Origin: Verrucomicrobiales bacterium
GTDB taxonomy: Bacteria; Verrucomicrobiota; Verrucomicrobiia; Verrucomicrobiales; V1-33
DNA length: 64,000 bases
Direction of reading: 5' to 3'
Assembly (NCBI GenBank): GCA_028293125.1
Contig: JAQGPJ010000103.1
Span: 124,001 to 188,000 of the forward strand
Part shown: one piece after another, positions 8,407 to 17,112 of the stretch
Numbering within the stretch: position 1 is the stretch's first letter
How the letters are laid out: the number at the start of each line of letters is the position of its first letter
Made by a program: the position numbers and the translations under genes
The notes under the pieces: model-generated
Told to the model about the DNA's origin: nothing
Database searches by the model: none
The model's input: the letters and a program-made list of their open reading frames with translations, nothing else

Positions 8407-9036
8407 ATGAATGATCCCGCCGCCGAAAATCCCTACGCCCCTCCGACCGCGGCGGACAGCGCGCCGGTTCCGCCGGAGGTGGCCTTCATTCAGAAAAAGT
8501 CCCTCGTTGTGCCCAAGGCATGGAAAAGCCCCCGAATCTGCATTCTCACTGGAAAAACGCAGGGCCTGTCGCCTTGCCGGAAGCGGCTTTTGCTGGCCAA
8601 TCCTCTGGGAGTTTTGATCGTTCTGATAATTGCCACTTATCAGCTCTCAGCGGGCCACTATTTTGGGGTATTATTTTTGGCGGTGGCATTGCTGATCCTA
8701 TCCATTGTCCGCAAAAGAGATTTTGTGGAAATCTATCTGAACGGATCAGCAGCCCGGAAACACCAGCTCCATTTGACCATCTATTGGATAATGGCGGGAA
8801 TCCTTTTGATTCTGGTGTTCAAAGGCGTTTACAGCAGCCCTCCCGGCGCCGCATTGCTGGTCGCGATGCTCCTAGCGCTTGGATTGAGCCAAATCCGCTC
8901 ATTCCGCATCGACAAAATACACCGCCGCCGGCTTTGGCTGAGCAACATCCCGCCTGAAATCATGAGGACCATTGTCAGAATGGATGAGGAGAAAGCCGCG
9001 TCCCACGAATCATGGTTTCCACCTCCGCGGTTTTGA
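8407..9036 (+). CDS. NPYAPP-type membrane protein, tandem copy 3
   Basis: A 209-residue paralogue beginning MNDPAAENPYAPPTAAD. It shares the central segment SLVVPKAWKSPRICILTGK and the C-terminal LWLSNIPPEIMRTIVRMD with copies 1 and 2, but is the most diverged. Hydrophobic segments lie near residues 70-105 and 125-160. The ATG at 8407 is preferred because upstream in-frame codons would overlap copy 2 and encode a basic, non-homologous leader. An AAGGAAA sequence about 11 nt upstream may serve as ribosome binding site. It converges on the CotH gene. No known domain is recognised. Confidence 0.75.
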   Translation: MNDPAAENPYAPPTAADSAPVPPEVAFIQKKSLVVPKAWKSPRICILTGKTQGLSPCRKRLLLANPLGVLIVLIIATYQLSAGHYFGVLFLAVALLILSIVRKRDFVEIYLNGSAARKHQLHLTIYWIMAGILLILVFKGVYSSPPGAALLVAMLLALGLSQIRSFRIDKIHRRRLWLSNIPPEIMRTIVRMDEEKAASHESWFPPPRF

Positions 9037-9074
9037 TTTCCATTCATGCCGCGCCGCGGATCCCCGTGGAAATC
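9035..9074. terminator. Hairpin between convergent genes
   Basis: GATTTCCA at 9035-9042 is perfectly complementary to TGGAAATC at 9067-9074, with a GC-rich interior, in the 49-bp gap between the converging stop codons. There is no clear T-run, so a terminator role is inferred from position only. Confidence 0.4.
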
Positions 9075-9085
9075 CGCTCCCCCTC

Positions 9086-12000
9086 TCACGGTTGTTGAAC
9101 CTTCAGCCGCAGGAACTGCCGAGGCTGTTCAGACAGGGGAACGGCGGAGCGCCAAGTTTGAGTGACCACATCGCCGGTGCGGGACTGCGCGGTCAGGGCC
9201 GCAGCGGCCGCGGCGGGACTCCACGGAGCCAGGGTGGCACTAGTCTCCACCGTGCATTTGAGACCGTCAGCGCCGTGGCGCCGGGTGAAGGTCACGGCGG
9301 GATACAGAACCTGCCCGCCGTTGCCGCCGTCCTCCACCGTCACCGTGCCCGGGATCAGCGTGCCAGGACCGGCTTTGACATCGGTGTCACTGGTGCCCAG
9401 GAAAAACTCCATCAGCGCGGTGTAGCCATCGCCGTCGGCATCCGCGGCCGGATCGCCGGTGAAGGCCACAGCGTCGGAGCCGCCGGGCACCGCGGCGGCG
9501 GCACTGCCGCGCCAGCTGGATGGCAGGGCGTGGTCGGGATTGGACAGCGGGCTGATCAGCACCAGCGCGTTTCCCTGCCCGTCCGCCTCCGCCGGCCAGG
9601 GGCTTTTGTCATTCCAAGAGAAGTCGCGGACGGTGCCCTGGCTGTCACTGACCAGCAGCAGACGCTCCCCGCTGTTGCTAAGATTCCCCACAAACGGCCC
9701 CACCACCCGCAGGCCCGGGGCGGGGAACAGGCCGGCAAAAGCCGTCAGGTCGCCCGCCACCACCAGACGCTGGCCGGCGGCGATGGTGGTATTGGCCGGA
9801 AAGTCATAATCGATGCCGTCCCGGATATGCACGCCTGTCAGATCGATGGTGGAGGATCCAATGTTCATGAACTCCAAGTATTCCCCGCTGTTTCCGCCGG
9901 GGGGATTATAATAAACTTGGGAGACCGCCAGATTGGCCGCACTGGCGGGCACGGTGTCCACCTGAAACACAGCGGAGGACAGCGCGCTCCAGACCGCACC
10001 GTTCAGTGCGCGGGCGTTCACGGTGGTGCTGCCGGACAGCGCCACCGGAGCAGTGTAGGTCAGCGCCCCGGTGGCGGTGGCCCCGCCCACGGTGCGGGGA
10101 TCGGAGCCGTCCAGCGTGTAATAAAGGGTGCCGGTGGCGGAGGTGATGCGCAGCTGGAATCCGGGCTGGATGGCTCCGCCGTTCTGCGGGGCGGAGGTGG
10201 CGTCATTCACAAACACCGGCGCCGCCGTGGCCGGGAACAGCCCGTCCGTTTTCAGCTGGTTCAGCACCGTGTTGGAACGGTTGGGCATGATGTTTTTTTT
10301 GACGGTGGCGATGGCGCTTTCCCAGTCGGACACAATGTAGCGCCGCGGGTGACCGGCGGGCAGGCCGCTGAGGGACTGGGCATCACCCCAGCGGGCGGAC
10401 TCGCTCTTCATGGCCAGGCGCAGCTGGCTGGCGCGGTTGTCAAAGCGGGCGATGCATCTGGCGGAGGTCAAGGCGCCGTCATTGAAAAAGTGCCGCTGCA
10501 CATGATCGGCGAAGCGCAGCTTGTACTCCGCCACCTTCATCAGGTCCTCGTGCATCCACTGGGGATTGGAGTAGGAGAAATTGGTCTTGTTGCTGCCGCC
10601 CCAGGGACCCGTCTGATCATTCACCGAGCTGGGGGTGCCCAGGGTGTGCTCGGCATCGCGGATGAAGAACCGGAACCCCTGCGAGCCGTCGCGCCGGTAA
10701 ACACTGAACCAGTTGTTGGGCTGGTTGTGGCCGAGGAAGTTCGACAGCACGGCGTCCCCGTCCCCGGCGTAGAAGATGACCAGCATCTCGTCGATCAGGT
10801 TGTCGATATCCAGCAGCACGGGCATCGCGGGATTCCGCGTGCCGTCGGGATTGCGGCCTTGGATTTCATAATACTTCGCCAGCGTGGGCGCGGTGCCGAT
10901 GGAGAGCACTTTGGTCCACAGGCTGTACCACGCGTTCATGTTGCCGTCCGTGGCCTCGGTGACAAAACCTCCGATATGGTTGCCGCATTTCACGGCGTCA
11001 TACTCATCGGCGTCGCCGCCCATGTAGCTGGCCGCGAACTCGGCCTCCGCCCGCTCCTCGGAGTAATAGACACCCCAGTAAACGCCGTTCAAATACAGGT
11101 GGTGAAACCGGCTTTTGGTGTTGGGCTGCCCCAGGGCGCCCTGGGTGTCGCGGCAGAACATGTCTCGGCACATGGTGTTGAACTTGCCGGTGTTGTAGTC
11201 ACTCTCCCGGAACCAGCCGTAGTTCGAGCCCGTGCCGAAGTCCAGCTTGGCGAAGGAGTTGGTGCCCTCCTTGCCGAAGAACGGGTAGTTCAGCTTGCCA
11301 TCGTATTTTTTGGAGAAATAGAGGCGCAGGCCGTGCTTGTAGAAACTGTCGCCCCGGCTGAACCCGCCGCGGATGCGCAGACCGGCGTCGATCTGGAATC
11401 CTGTGGCGTTGCCATCCGGACTGACATAACCGGGCGGCAGAATCAGCTCCGCGGAGACAGGCCGCTCCCAGGCCGGGCCGTGCTGGTCGGCATTGACATA
11501 CACGCCGTTGGAGCCGGTCAGGTTCGCCTGCGGCGTGACGATGGACAGCGTGGGCAGGGACTGCAGGCTGGCCAGCATCTCCTCCGGGGTGAAGGAGGTG
11601 ACCACATTGGGGTCCATGCCATAGTTCAGCACCTGCCCGTTGACGGAGCCCGTGGGCCATCCCTTGGCCGTGGCGTTGGCGGGGGTTTGGGTCAGAACCT
11701 GGGAAGCGAACAGATAGGTCTGGGTGTCGGTGTTCGTCGGCGCGAATCCGTCCAGAAACACGGCGGCGCGCAGCAGGGTGGTGCCGCCAATGGTGGCGAT
11801 ATTGATGCCTGTGGCACCATCCGGCACCGCGCCGGGATGGATGGCCAGCTCCACGCGCGGAGGGGTGGAGGCGTCCGACGCCGGCACCTGGGTGCCGTTG
11901 GCGGCGGTGGGAGTGGAGCCGTTGATGGTGTAAATGAGAGTGGCCCCCGGCGTGGAGCAGGTGATGACCTCATGCACGGCCTCGGTGTAAAAGCCGCGCC

Positions 12001-13510
12001 CCACGGCGAATTTGGTATCGTCCATCTCATCCAGATACCCCCGCACCCCCGTGGCGCTGTTCGGCGCTGCCGGCGAGGGATTGCTGGAGGCCGGTGCGCC
12101 GAAGTAGCCCTTCTGCTCCGGACTTCCGAAAATCCCATAGGATTTGTTGGTGAACTGCGGCGGATAGGAGGGGGCGAACTCCGAAACCACGGTGTCCTCC
12201 GGCGCCCTGACCAGCCCGAGATATTCCCCACCGGCGGACAGCCCGAAATTCGTGTGCAGATTGGCCGCCGGATTCACGCGGTTCTTGCTGGACGCGAAGA
12301 CAACCTGAAAGCCATTGGCGGGCATGGCGGAGCCGGCGGGAAAACTCCAGGTGGAGCCGCTGTCCTTCAGCGCGTAACCCTGCAGGCTGACCGCGAAGGC
12401 ATTGGGATTGAAGATCTCGATCCAGTCGGAGGAGTCGCCGTCCTCGTCCACCAGCGTGCCGTCATTGTCGGCCATGAATTCCGTGATCCGCATTGGCAGC
12501 ACCGGTGCGCCGATATAAACGGTCAGCTGTTTGGCGGCAGTCCCGGCGGTGTTGGTAGCGGTCAGGGTATAGGTGGTGGTGACGGCGGGCGACACTGTGG
12601 CCGTCCCGGAGGCTTCGGTAGAGGTGCTGAGCACCCCGTTGTCGATGGTGACCGACTCCCCCTTCTCCATCTGCCAGGCCAGCGTTACGGGGGCACCCGC
12701 CGTGGACAGCACGCCCTCTGGCGAGGTCACCGGTCCGGCGGCGGTGGCGGTAAAAGCGCGCACCGTGGGGGTGGGCAGCGTGTAGGTGGAGGGCAGCGCG
12801 TATTTAGTCTGAAAATACCAGCCGATGCGCTGGATGGAGTCCGTGGTCACCGTGCCGTCAAAAATCAGCAGCTCCGCCACGCTTCCCTTCCAGAAACGCG
12901 GCAGGTCCGATCCGTCGCCGCCCATCCAGAAGGCGGAGTAGTTTTTCATACTCCCGCCGGTGGCGCGGACCAGATGCGGCACATCCAGCGTGAAGGTGCC
13001 GTTCGCGGCGGTGGAGCTGTTGAGGAAAAGAGTGCCCACCGGCGTGTTGCCGGTGAAGTCCCCAAAGGTCGCCCCTGCGCTGTTGCCCGCGTAGCGCGAG
13101 GCTGAGGCGTTGCGCCGCAGATTCAGCCCGGAGCCCCCGTTGGACAGCAGCACCGCCCCCGCCGGAGCCCCGGTGTCCATTACGGTCACCGCGAAAATAG
13201 TGCGGGCATTCAAATCCGCATCATCCTCGAACATCACATCGTTCACCCCGTCGAACCGCACCACCGGCTTGTTGTTAAACCGGGGATCGGAGGCCACAAA
13301 AACAGGAGCCCTGTCCCCCGCGGATTTCATCGGCCCCCACTCCGTCACCGGAGCCTGATCCGCCAAAGTAAGACTGTCCGCCTTCAGATGCAGCGTCACA
13401 TTGCCGAAATCGGACGGAGTCAGCGTCTGGGCAGCCACCGGCGCCGTCAGCACGGCCAGCCAGGAGGAGATTAAAACACAGGCCGGAAAAAGCAGGGGAC
13501 GGGCAGCCAT
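9086..13510 (-). CDS. Large secreted CotH-family protein with lamin-tail domains
   Basis: A 1,474-residue exported protein starting with a signal peptide (MAARPLLFPACVLISSWLA...). Approximate order of modules: a concanavalin/LamG-like region (residues 25-230, including PVVRFDGVNDVMFEDD); an Ig-like stretch; a first lamin-tail domain (about 337-450, RITEFMADND...DWIEIFNP); a chitobiase-type Fn3 strand (about 515, TLIYTINGSTPT); a CotH kinase-like core (about 690-1005, with LRIRGGFSRGDSF, YLNGVYWGVYYSEE and FFIRDAEHTLG); a second chitobiase-type module (about 1133, LYYTLDGSDPR); a second lamin-tail domain (about 1193, AVSQVYYNPPGGN...EYLEF); and an acidic DADGDGYTALMEFFLG stretch resembling a calcium-binding dockerin/thrombospondin type-3 repeat near residue 1360. 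CotH proteins phosphorylate spore-coat proteins in Bacillus. In this type of surface protein the substrate is unknown. The start was chosen at the signal peptide. Confidence 0.85.
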   Translation of the reverse strand: MAARPLLFPACVLISSWLAVLTAPVAAQTLTPSDFGNVTLHLKADSLTLADQAPVTEWGPMKSAGDRAPVFVASDPRFNNKPVVRFDGVNDVMFEDDADLNARTIFAVTVMDTGAPAGAVLLSNGGSGLNLRRNASASRYAGNSAGATFGDFTGNTPVGTLFLNSSTAANGTFTLDVPHLVRATGGSMKNYSAFWMGGDGSDLPRFWKGSVAELLIFDGTVTTDSIQRIGWYFQTKYALPSTYTLPTPTVRAFTATAAGPVTSPEGVLSTAGAPVTLAWQMEKGESVTIDNGVLSTSTEASGTATVSPAVTTTYTLTATNTAGTAAKQLTVYIGAPVLPMRITEFMADNDGTLVDEDGDSSDWIEIFNPNAFAVSLQGYALKDSGSTWSFPAGSAMPANGFQVVFASSKNRVNPAANLHTNFGLSAGGEYLGLVRAPEDTVVSEFAPSYPPQFTNKSYGIFGSPEQKGYFGAPASSNPSPAAPNSATGVRGYLDEMDDTKFAVGRGFYTEAVHEVITCSTPGATLIYTINGSTPTAANGTQVPASDASTPPRVELAIHPGAVPDGATGINIATIGGTTLLRAAVFLDGFAPTNTDTQTYLFASQVLTQTPANATAKGWPTGSVNGQVLNYGMDPNVVTSFTPEEMLASLQSLPTLSIVTPQANLTGSNGVYVNADQHGPAWERPVSAELILPPGYVSPDGNATGFQIDAGLRIRGGFSRGDSFYKHGLRLYFSKKYDGKLNYPFFGKEGTNSFAKLDFGTGSNYGWFRESDYNTGKFNTMCRDMFCRDTQGALGQPNTKSRFHHLYLNGVYWGVYYSEERAEAEFAASYMGGDADEYDAVKCGNHIGGFVTEATDGNMNAWYSLWTKVLSIGTAPTLAKYYEIQGRNPDGTRNPAMPVLLDIDNLIDEMLVIFYAGDGDAVLSNFLGHNQPNNWFSVYRRDGSQGFRFFIRDAEHTLGTPSSVNDQTGPWGGSNKTNFSYSNPQWMHEDLMKVAEYKLRFADHVQRHFFNDGALTSARCIARFDNRASQLRLAMKSESARWGDAQSLSGLPAGHPRRYIVSDWESAIATVKKNIMPNRSNTVLNQLKTDGLFPATAAPVFVNDATSAPQNGGAIQPGFQLRITSATGTLYYTLDGSDPRTVGGATATGALTYTAPVALSGSTTVNARALNGAVWSALSSAVFQVDTVPASAANLAVSQVYYNPPGGNSGEYLEFMNIGSSTIDLTGVHIRDGIDYDFPANTTIAAGQRLVVAGDLTAFAGLFPAPGLRVVGPFVGNLSNSGERLLLVSDSQGTVRDFSWNDKSPWPAEADGQGNALVLISPLSNPDHALPSSWRGSAAAAVPGGSDAVAFTGDPAADADGDGYTALMEFFLGTSDTDVKAGPGTLIPGTVTVEDGGNGGQVLYPAVTFTRRHGADGLKCTVETSATLAPWSPAAAAAALTAQSRTGDVVTQTWRSAVPLSEQPRQFLRLKVQQP

Positions 13511-14093
13511 AATCGTCAAAAAAGGAGGGACTTCCTGTCCAGCATACCTTGGAACCCTCCCCAGTGTCATTAAGAAACGTGACGGGCCCGTTTCAATTCA
13601 TGCCCGGAAGCGGCGCGGACCGCTCAAATCCGGCTTGCTCCGGTATTTTCACTGCCGCGCTGAAGGGACAGGCTTTTTCCAAAGGGGAGATGGTTTCAGG
13701 ACCATCCAGTCAGGCAAAGGTTAGAGGCGCCATCCACTCCGGGCCCGCGGTCGGTCAGTGGTCAAACCACCCTTTCCGAAAATCAGGTGATGCAGTTTGC
13801 ACGGGGGCAGCAAGGATCCTCCATTTCCCACCACTGCGCGGATTTTGGACTGATAATGATTTAATTCAAAGGCAGTCTCCGGGCCTCGCAATTCAGCCGA
13901 ACGGAAATATTCCGTCGGGGAAACCAGTTGCTGCCGGGTGGGAATTTGGCGTGAGCAGCGTCCTTATCAAGGAAACTGCCGTTTTGAGCAAGGTCCTCCG
14001 GAACCGTGCAAACCCTGCGTTTCAAATTTGTGATTGGACTTCCGGTCCGTCGTAAATGACCATTCCCCAAAAACCCCCACCCATTATAATTCC
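13511..14093. other. Intergenic region without recognisable gene
   Basis: This 583-bp stretch separates the divergent CotH gene and the small gene at 14094, so promoters for both should lie here. A frame of 168 codons (13549-14055) has no homologue I recognise, biased composition and no support for its start. A bulged hairpin (CCGAACGGAA-ATA-TTCCGTCGG, 13897-13918) is the only structured element noted, without a T-run. Confidence 0.5.
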
Positions 14094-14516
14094 ATGAGCG
14101 CCCAACTGTTCCCTTCCCAGCCGGATCCCGCCCACACTCCCACCTTCACGGTGCTGCCACCGGTGGAGGCATCAGACACGGAAACCTATTCCAATCCCTC
14201 CGGGGCTGCCGCCGGGTCCCGACTGCCGGAACCCATCAAGGCCGCGCTGCGCAATCCGTTCGTGCTGGCGGGCGGGGCCGTGGTCGCCGGAGTGGTGCTG
14301 ACGCGGGTCCTCGGCACCACCGCCGGACGCCGCATCGCGAAGGAGCTGGCGACGGAGGCGATGAAGCATATGAAGCCCACGGCCTCCTCCGTGGCAGGCA
14401 TGGCCGGCACCGCCGCCGCCTCCACCCTGCTGGAGCGCGGAGTGGAGAAATTCGGACCGCAAATCACCGATTACGCGAAGAAAATGCTTGCAGACATCCT
14501 GAGGAAAAAAGAATAA
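14094..14516 (+). CDS. Small hypothetical membrane-associated protein
   Basis: A 140-residue protein with a Pro-rich soluble N-terminus, one predicted hydrophobic helix (NPFVLAGGAVVAGVVLTRVLG, about residues 57-77) and an Ala/Thr-rich amphipathic tail that ends in a lysine-rich ILRKKE. The small-xxx-small spacing in the helix (GG, AG, VA) suggests helix packing. It ends 92 bp before the first PilT-type gene and is on the same strand, so it may belong to that unit. That is a guess from position. No known family is recognised. Base composition and codon use match the neighbours, which supports it being a gene. Confidence 0.6.
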   Translation: MSAQLFPSQPDPAHTPTFTVLPPVEASDTETYSNPSGAAAGSRLPEPIKAALRNPFVLAGGAVVAGVVLTRVLGTTAGRRIAKELATEAMKHMKPTASSVAGMAGTAAASTLLERGVEKFGPQITDYAKKMLADILRKKE

Positions 14517-14608
14517 CGCCCCTTGCCGGCGGACTGTCCGCCACCGGGCTTCCGACTCCGCCCTTTCCTATCAAAACCCATTTCACCACCCACACGAATT
14601 TTTCCTGA

Positions 14609-15727
14609 ATGAGCGAGGAGACTGAAGCCCATCAAGACACCGTTGCCGCGCTGTCCCACGTCGATGATTACTTGAAAATCGGTCAGGAATATGACTGCTC
14701 CGATATCCATCTGCCAACCGCCTCCCCGCCCATGTGGCGGCGCTACGGTCAGCTGCAGCCCATTTGGACCAATGCCCAAAAGCTGACGGCGGCGGACACC
14801 AAAAGGCTGGCGGAAGGTTTTCTCAGTCCCAAGGAGCTGACCCGGCTGCAGGAGCGCGGGGATGTGGACTTCGCCTATGCCACGCCTTTTGGGCGCTTCC
14901 GCGCCTCCGTCGTCACCCAGCGCCTGGGCTACGACATGACCTTCCGCATCATCAACACCCATGTGCGGACCATGGACGAGCTGGCGCTGCCCCGCGGCAT
15001 CAAGCCCCTCACCCAGTACCATAACGGTCTGGTGCTGGTCACGGGCTCCGTGGGTTCCGGCAAGTCCACCACTCTGGCGGCCTTGGTCAATGAGATCAAC
15101 GGGGAGCGGAACGACCACATCATCACGCTGGAGGATCCGATCGAATATGTGTTCGAGTCCAAAGGCTGCCATGTGAACCAGCGCGAGGTGCACAGTCACA
15201 CGGACTCCTTCGCCGCCGCGCTCCGCGGTGCCCTCCGTGAGGATCCGGACGTGATCATGGTGGGGGAAATGCGCGACCTTGAAACCATTTCTTTGGCTAT
15301 TACCGCCTCGGAGACGGGCCACTTGGTGCTGGGCACGCTGCACACCGGCTCCGCCTCCCGGACTCTGGACCGGGTGCTGGACGTGTTCCCCACGGACCAG
15401 CGCGACCAGATCCGCGTCATGGTCAGTGAATCCCTGCGAGGCATCATCTCCCAGCAGCTCGTGCCCCGGGTGGACGGCAACGGCCGTGCCTTGGCCATCG
15501 AGCTGCTCGTCAACACACCCGCGGTCTCCGCCTGTATCCGCGATGGCAAGACCTTCATGCTCCCCGGCGTCATGCAGACCGGCCGTGCGGTCGGGATGAT
15601 GACCATGGACGACGCCCTCAAAAACCTGCTCGACCGCGGTGTCATCTCTCCGGAGGACTGCCTCTACCGGGCCATCGACCAGGACGAGATGCGCAAGGAT
15701 CTGAAGGAACGTAAACTTCTGGCCTGA
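14609..15727 (+). CDS. PilT-type retraction ATPase, diverged copy
   Basis: A 372-residue ATPase of the type IV pilus PilT/PilB family, cytoplasmic and hexameric in known members. It has the PilT N-terminal domain (DCSDIHLPTASPPMWRRYG), Walker A GSVGSGKST at 146-154 (consensus GPTGSGKST, so Pro-Thr becomes Ser-Val), an Asp box (TLEDPIEYVF), Walker B VIMVGEMRDLETI and a His box (LGTLHTGSASRTLDRV). It lacks the C-terminal AIRNLI-like tail seen in classic PilT. The second copy starts 60 bp downstream on the same strand. The pair could be PilT plus a PilU-like accessory ATPase, as in proteobacteria; which copy does which is not resolved by sequence alone, but this one is the more diverged. Confidence 0.85.
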   Translation: MSEETEAHQDTVAALSHVDDYLKIGQEYDCSDIHLPTASPPMWRRYGQLQPIWTNAQKLTAADTKRLAEGFLSPKELTRLQERGDVDFAYATPFGRFRASVVTQRLGYDMTFRIINTHVRTMDELALPRGIKPLTQYHNGLVLVTGSVGSGKSTTLAALVNEINGERNDHIITLEDPIEYVFESKGCHVNQREVHSHTDSFAAALRGALREDPDVIMVGEMRDLETISLAITASETGHLVLGTLHTGSASRTLDRVLDVFPTDQRDQIRVMVSESLRGIISQQLVPRVDGNGRALAIELLVNTPAVSACIRDGKTFMLPGVMQTGRAVGMMTMDDALKNLLDRGVISPEDCLYRAIDQDEMRKDLKERKLLA

Positions 15728-15787
15728 TCCTCCCGCGCCGGTCATCCATCCACTTTATCCTTTTTTCTCCTTTTTCCACCGACTGCC

Positions 15788-16864
15788 ATGGCTGTCATTG
15801 ACCAACTTTTCAGACACCTCATCGAACTCGGAGGCTCCGATCTCCACTTGTCCGAAGGCCAGCCCCCCAAAGTGCGTGTGCACGGTGGGGTGAAGACCAT
15901 CTCGGACCAGATTCTCACCACGGACTACATGGAGGAGATGCTCACCGGCATCTGTGAACCCCGGGCTTGGGAGAAATTTATGGCCCGCGGCGACCTCGAC
16001 TTCGCCTATGAAATGGATGAGCACTCCCGTTTCCGCTGCAACTACTTCAAGCAGCAGAACGGCCTGGGAGCGGTTTTCCGTATCATTCCCACTAAAATCG
16101 CCACCTTGGAGCAGCTTGGCATTCCGCAGGTCGTGAAGCGCTTCGGCGAGATGCGCAGCGGTCTGGTGCTGGTCACCGGTCCCACCGGCTCCGGCAAGTC
16201 CACCACCCTGGCGGCCCTGATCGACTACATCAATTCGAACTTCTCCCGCCATATCATCACGGTGGAGGAGCCCATTGAGTTCGTGCACCGCAACAAGAAA
16301 AGCGTGATCACCCAGCGTGAGGTGCCCATCCAGACCCCGACCTTCGCTGACGGTCTGCGGGCCTCCCTGCGTGAGGACGCGGACATCGTGCTGGTGGGGG
16401 AAATGCGCGACCTTGAAACCATCTCCCTGGCGCTCACGGCGGCGGAGACCGGTCTGCTGGTCTTTGGCACCCTGCACACCAACAACGCCCGCAAGACCGT
16501 CGACCGTCTGGTGGACGTGTTCCCTTCCGACCAGCAGTCGCAGGTGCGCACCATGCTTTCCGCCTCCCTGCGCGGTGTGGTCGCCCAGCTGCTGATGAAG
16601 AAGGCGGACGGCAAGGGCCGGGTGGCCGTGAACGAAGTCCTCGTCGCCACTCCCGCCGTGGCCGCCATCATCCGTGAAGGCGCCACCCAGAAGCTCACGG
16701 ACGTGATCACCGGCGGTGCCGCCTATGGCATGCAGTTCATGGACCAGGCCATCTGGGACAACCTCAAGTCCGAGAACGTGACCCCCATGGAGGCTTACAT
16801 GAAGTCCATCGACAAGACCCGCTTCAAAAAATACCTCAGCGCGGAGGAGGCTGCCGGCCTGTAA
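15788..16864 (+). CDS. pilT: Type IV pilus retraction ATPase PilT
   Basis: A 358-residue ATPase with every canonical PilT element: N-terminal GGSDLHLSEGQPPKVRVHG, Walker A GPTGSGKST at 131-139, Asp box TVEEPIEFVH, Walker B IVLVGEMRDLETI, and His box FGTLHTNNARKTVDRL. It would power pilus retraction (twitching, DNA uptake) or a related secretion function. It follows the diverged PilT copy by 60 bp and is followed by a strong intrinsic terminator at 16952, so the two likely form one transcript. No pilin or pilus assembly gene is nearby in this window, which is usual for pilT loci. The EMRDLET Walker B string, shared with the first copy, is intact. Confidence 0.93.
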   Translation: MAVIDQLFRHLIELGGSDLHLSEGQPPKVRVHGGVKTISDQILTTDYMEEMLTGICEPRAWEKFMARGDLDFAYEMDEHSRFRCNYFKQQNGLGAVFRIIPTKIATLEQLGIPQVVKRFGEMRSGLVLVTGPTGSGKSTTLAALIDYINSNFSRHIITVEEPIEFVHRNKKSVITQREVPIQTPTFADGLRASLREDADIVLVGEMRDLETISLALTAAETGLLVFGTLHTNNARKTVDRLVDVFPSDQQSQVRTMLSASLRGVVAQLLMKKADGKGRVAVNEVLVATPAVAAIIREGATQKLTDVITGGAAYGMQFMDQAIWDNLKSENVTPMEAYMKSIDKTRFKKYLSAEEAAGL

Positions 16865-16951
16865 AAAGGCAATCCGGCATTCCCTGATTCCGCACCTCCA
16901 GCCATCCATCCTGACGGGGAAAAATCGCAATTCCTTAAAAAATCATTTCAG

Positions 16952-16978
16952 AAAAAGCCGGCGGTGCGCCGGCTTTTT
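16952..16978 (+). terminator. Strong Rho-independent terminator after pilT
   Basis: A 12-bp perfect stem (AAAAAGCCGGCG / CGCCGGCTTTTT) with a GTG loop, 88 bp after the pilT stop. The stem ends in a T-run and is flanked by an A-run, so it could work in both directions, but the gene order suggests it ends the PilT transcript. Confidence 0.9.
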
Positions 16979-17112
16979 CCGTTTTATGAAGGCACATTAC
17001 TCCTTCCGCCTTTCCGGACGATGGGAAAAAACCAGCTCCGGCCCTGCGTTCTCCGTCCTGCCGGGCATTCTCCGCCGACTTGACGGATGAGGATTCCCGT
17101 ACACAAAAGGAC

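Noticed and set aside
8972-13105. A 1,377-codon plus-strand frame opposite the CotH gene
   Set aside because: It is antisense to a protein with clear signal peptide and domains. Its translation is Gly/Arg/His/Gln-rich low complexity, the usual mirror of GC-rich codon usage.
13549-14055. A 168-codon plus-strand frame
   Set aside because: It begins inside the upstream region of the CotH gene, has no recognisable domain or ribosome binding site, and codon use is unlike neighbouring genes.
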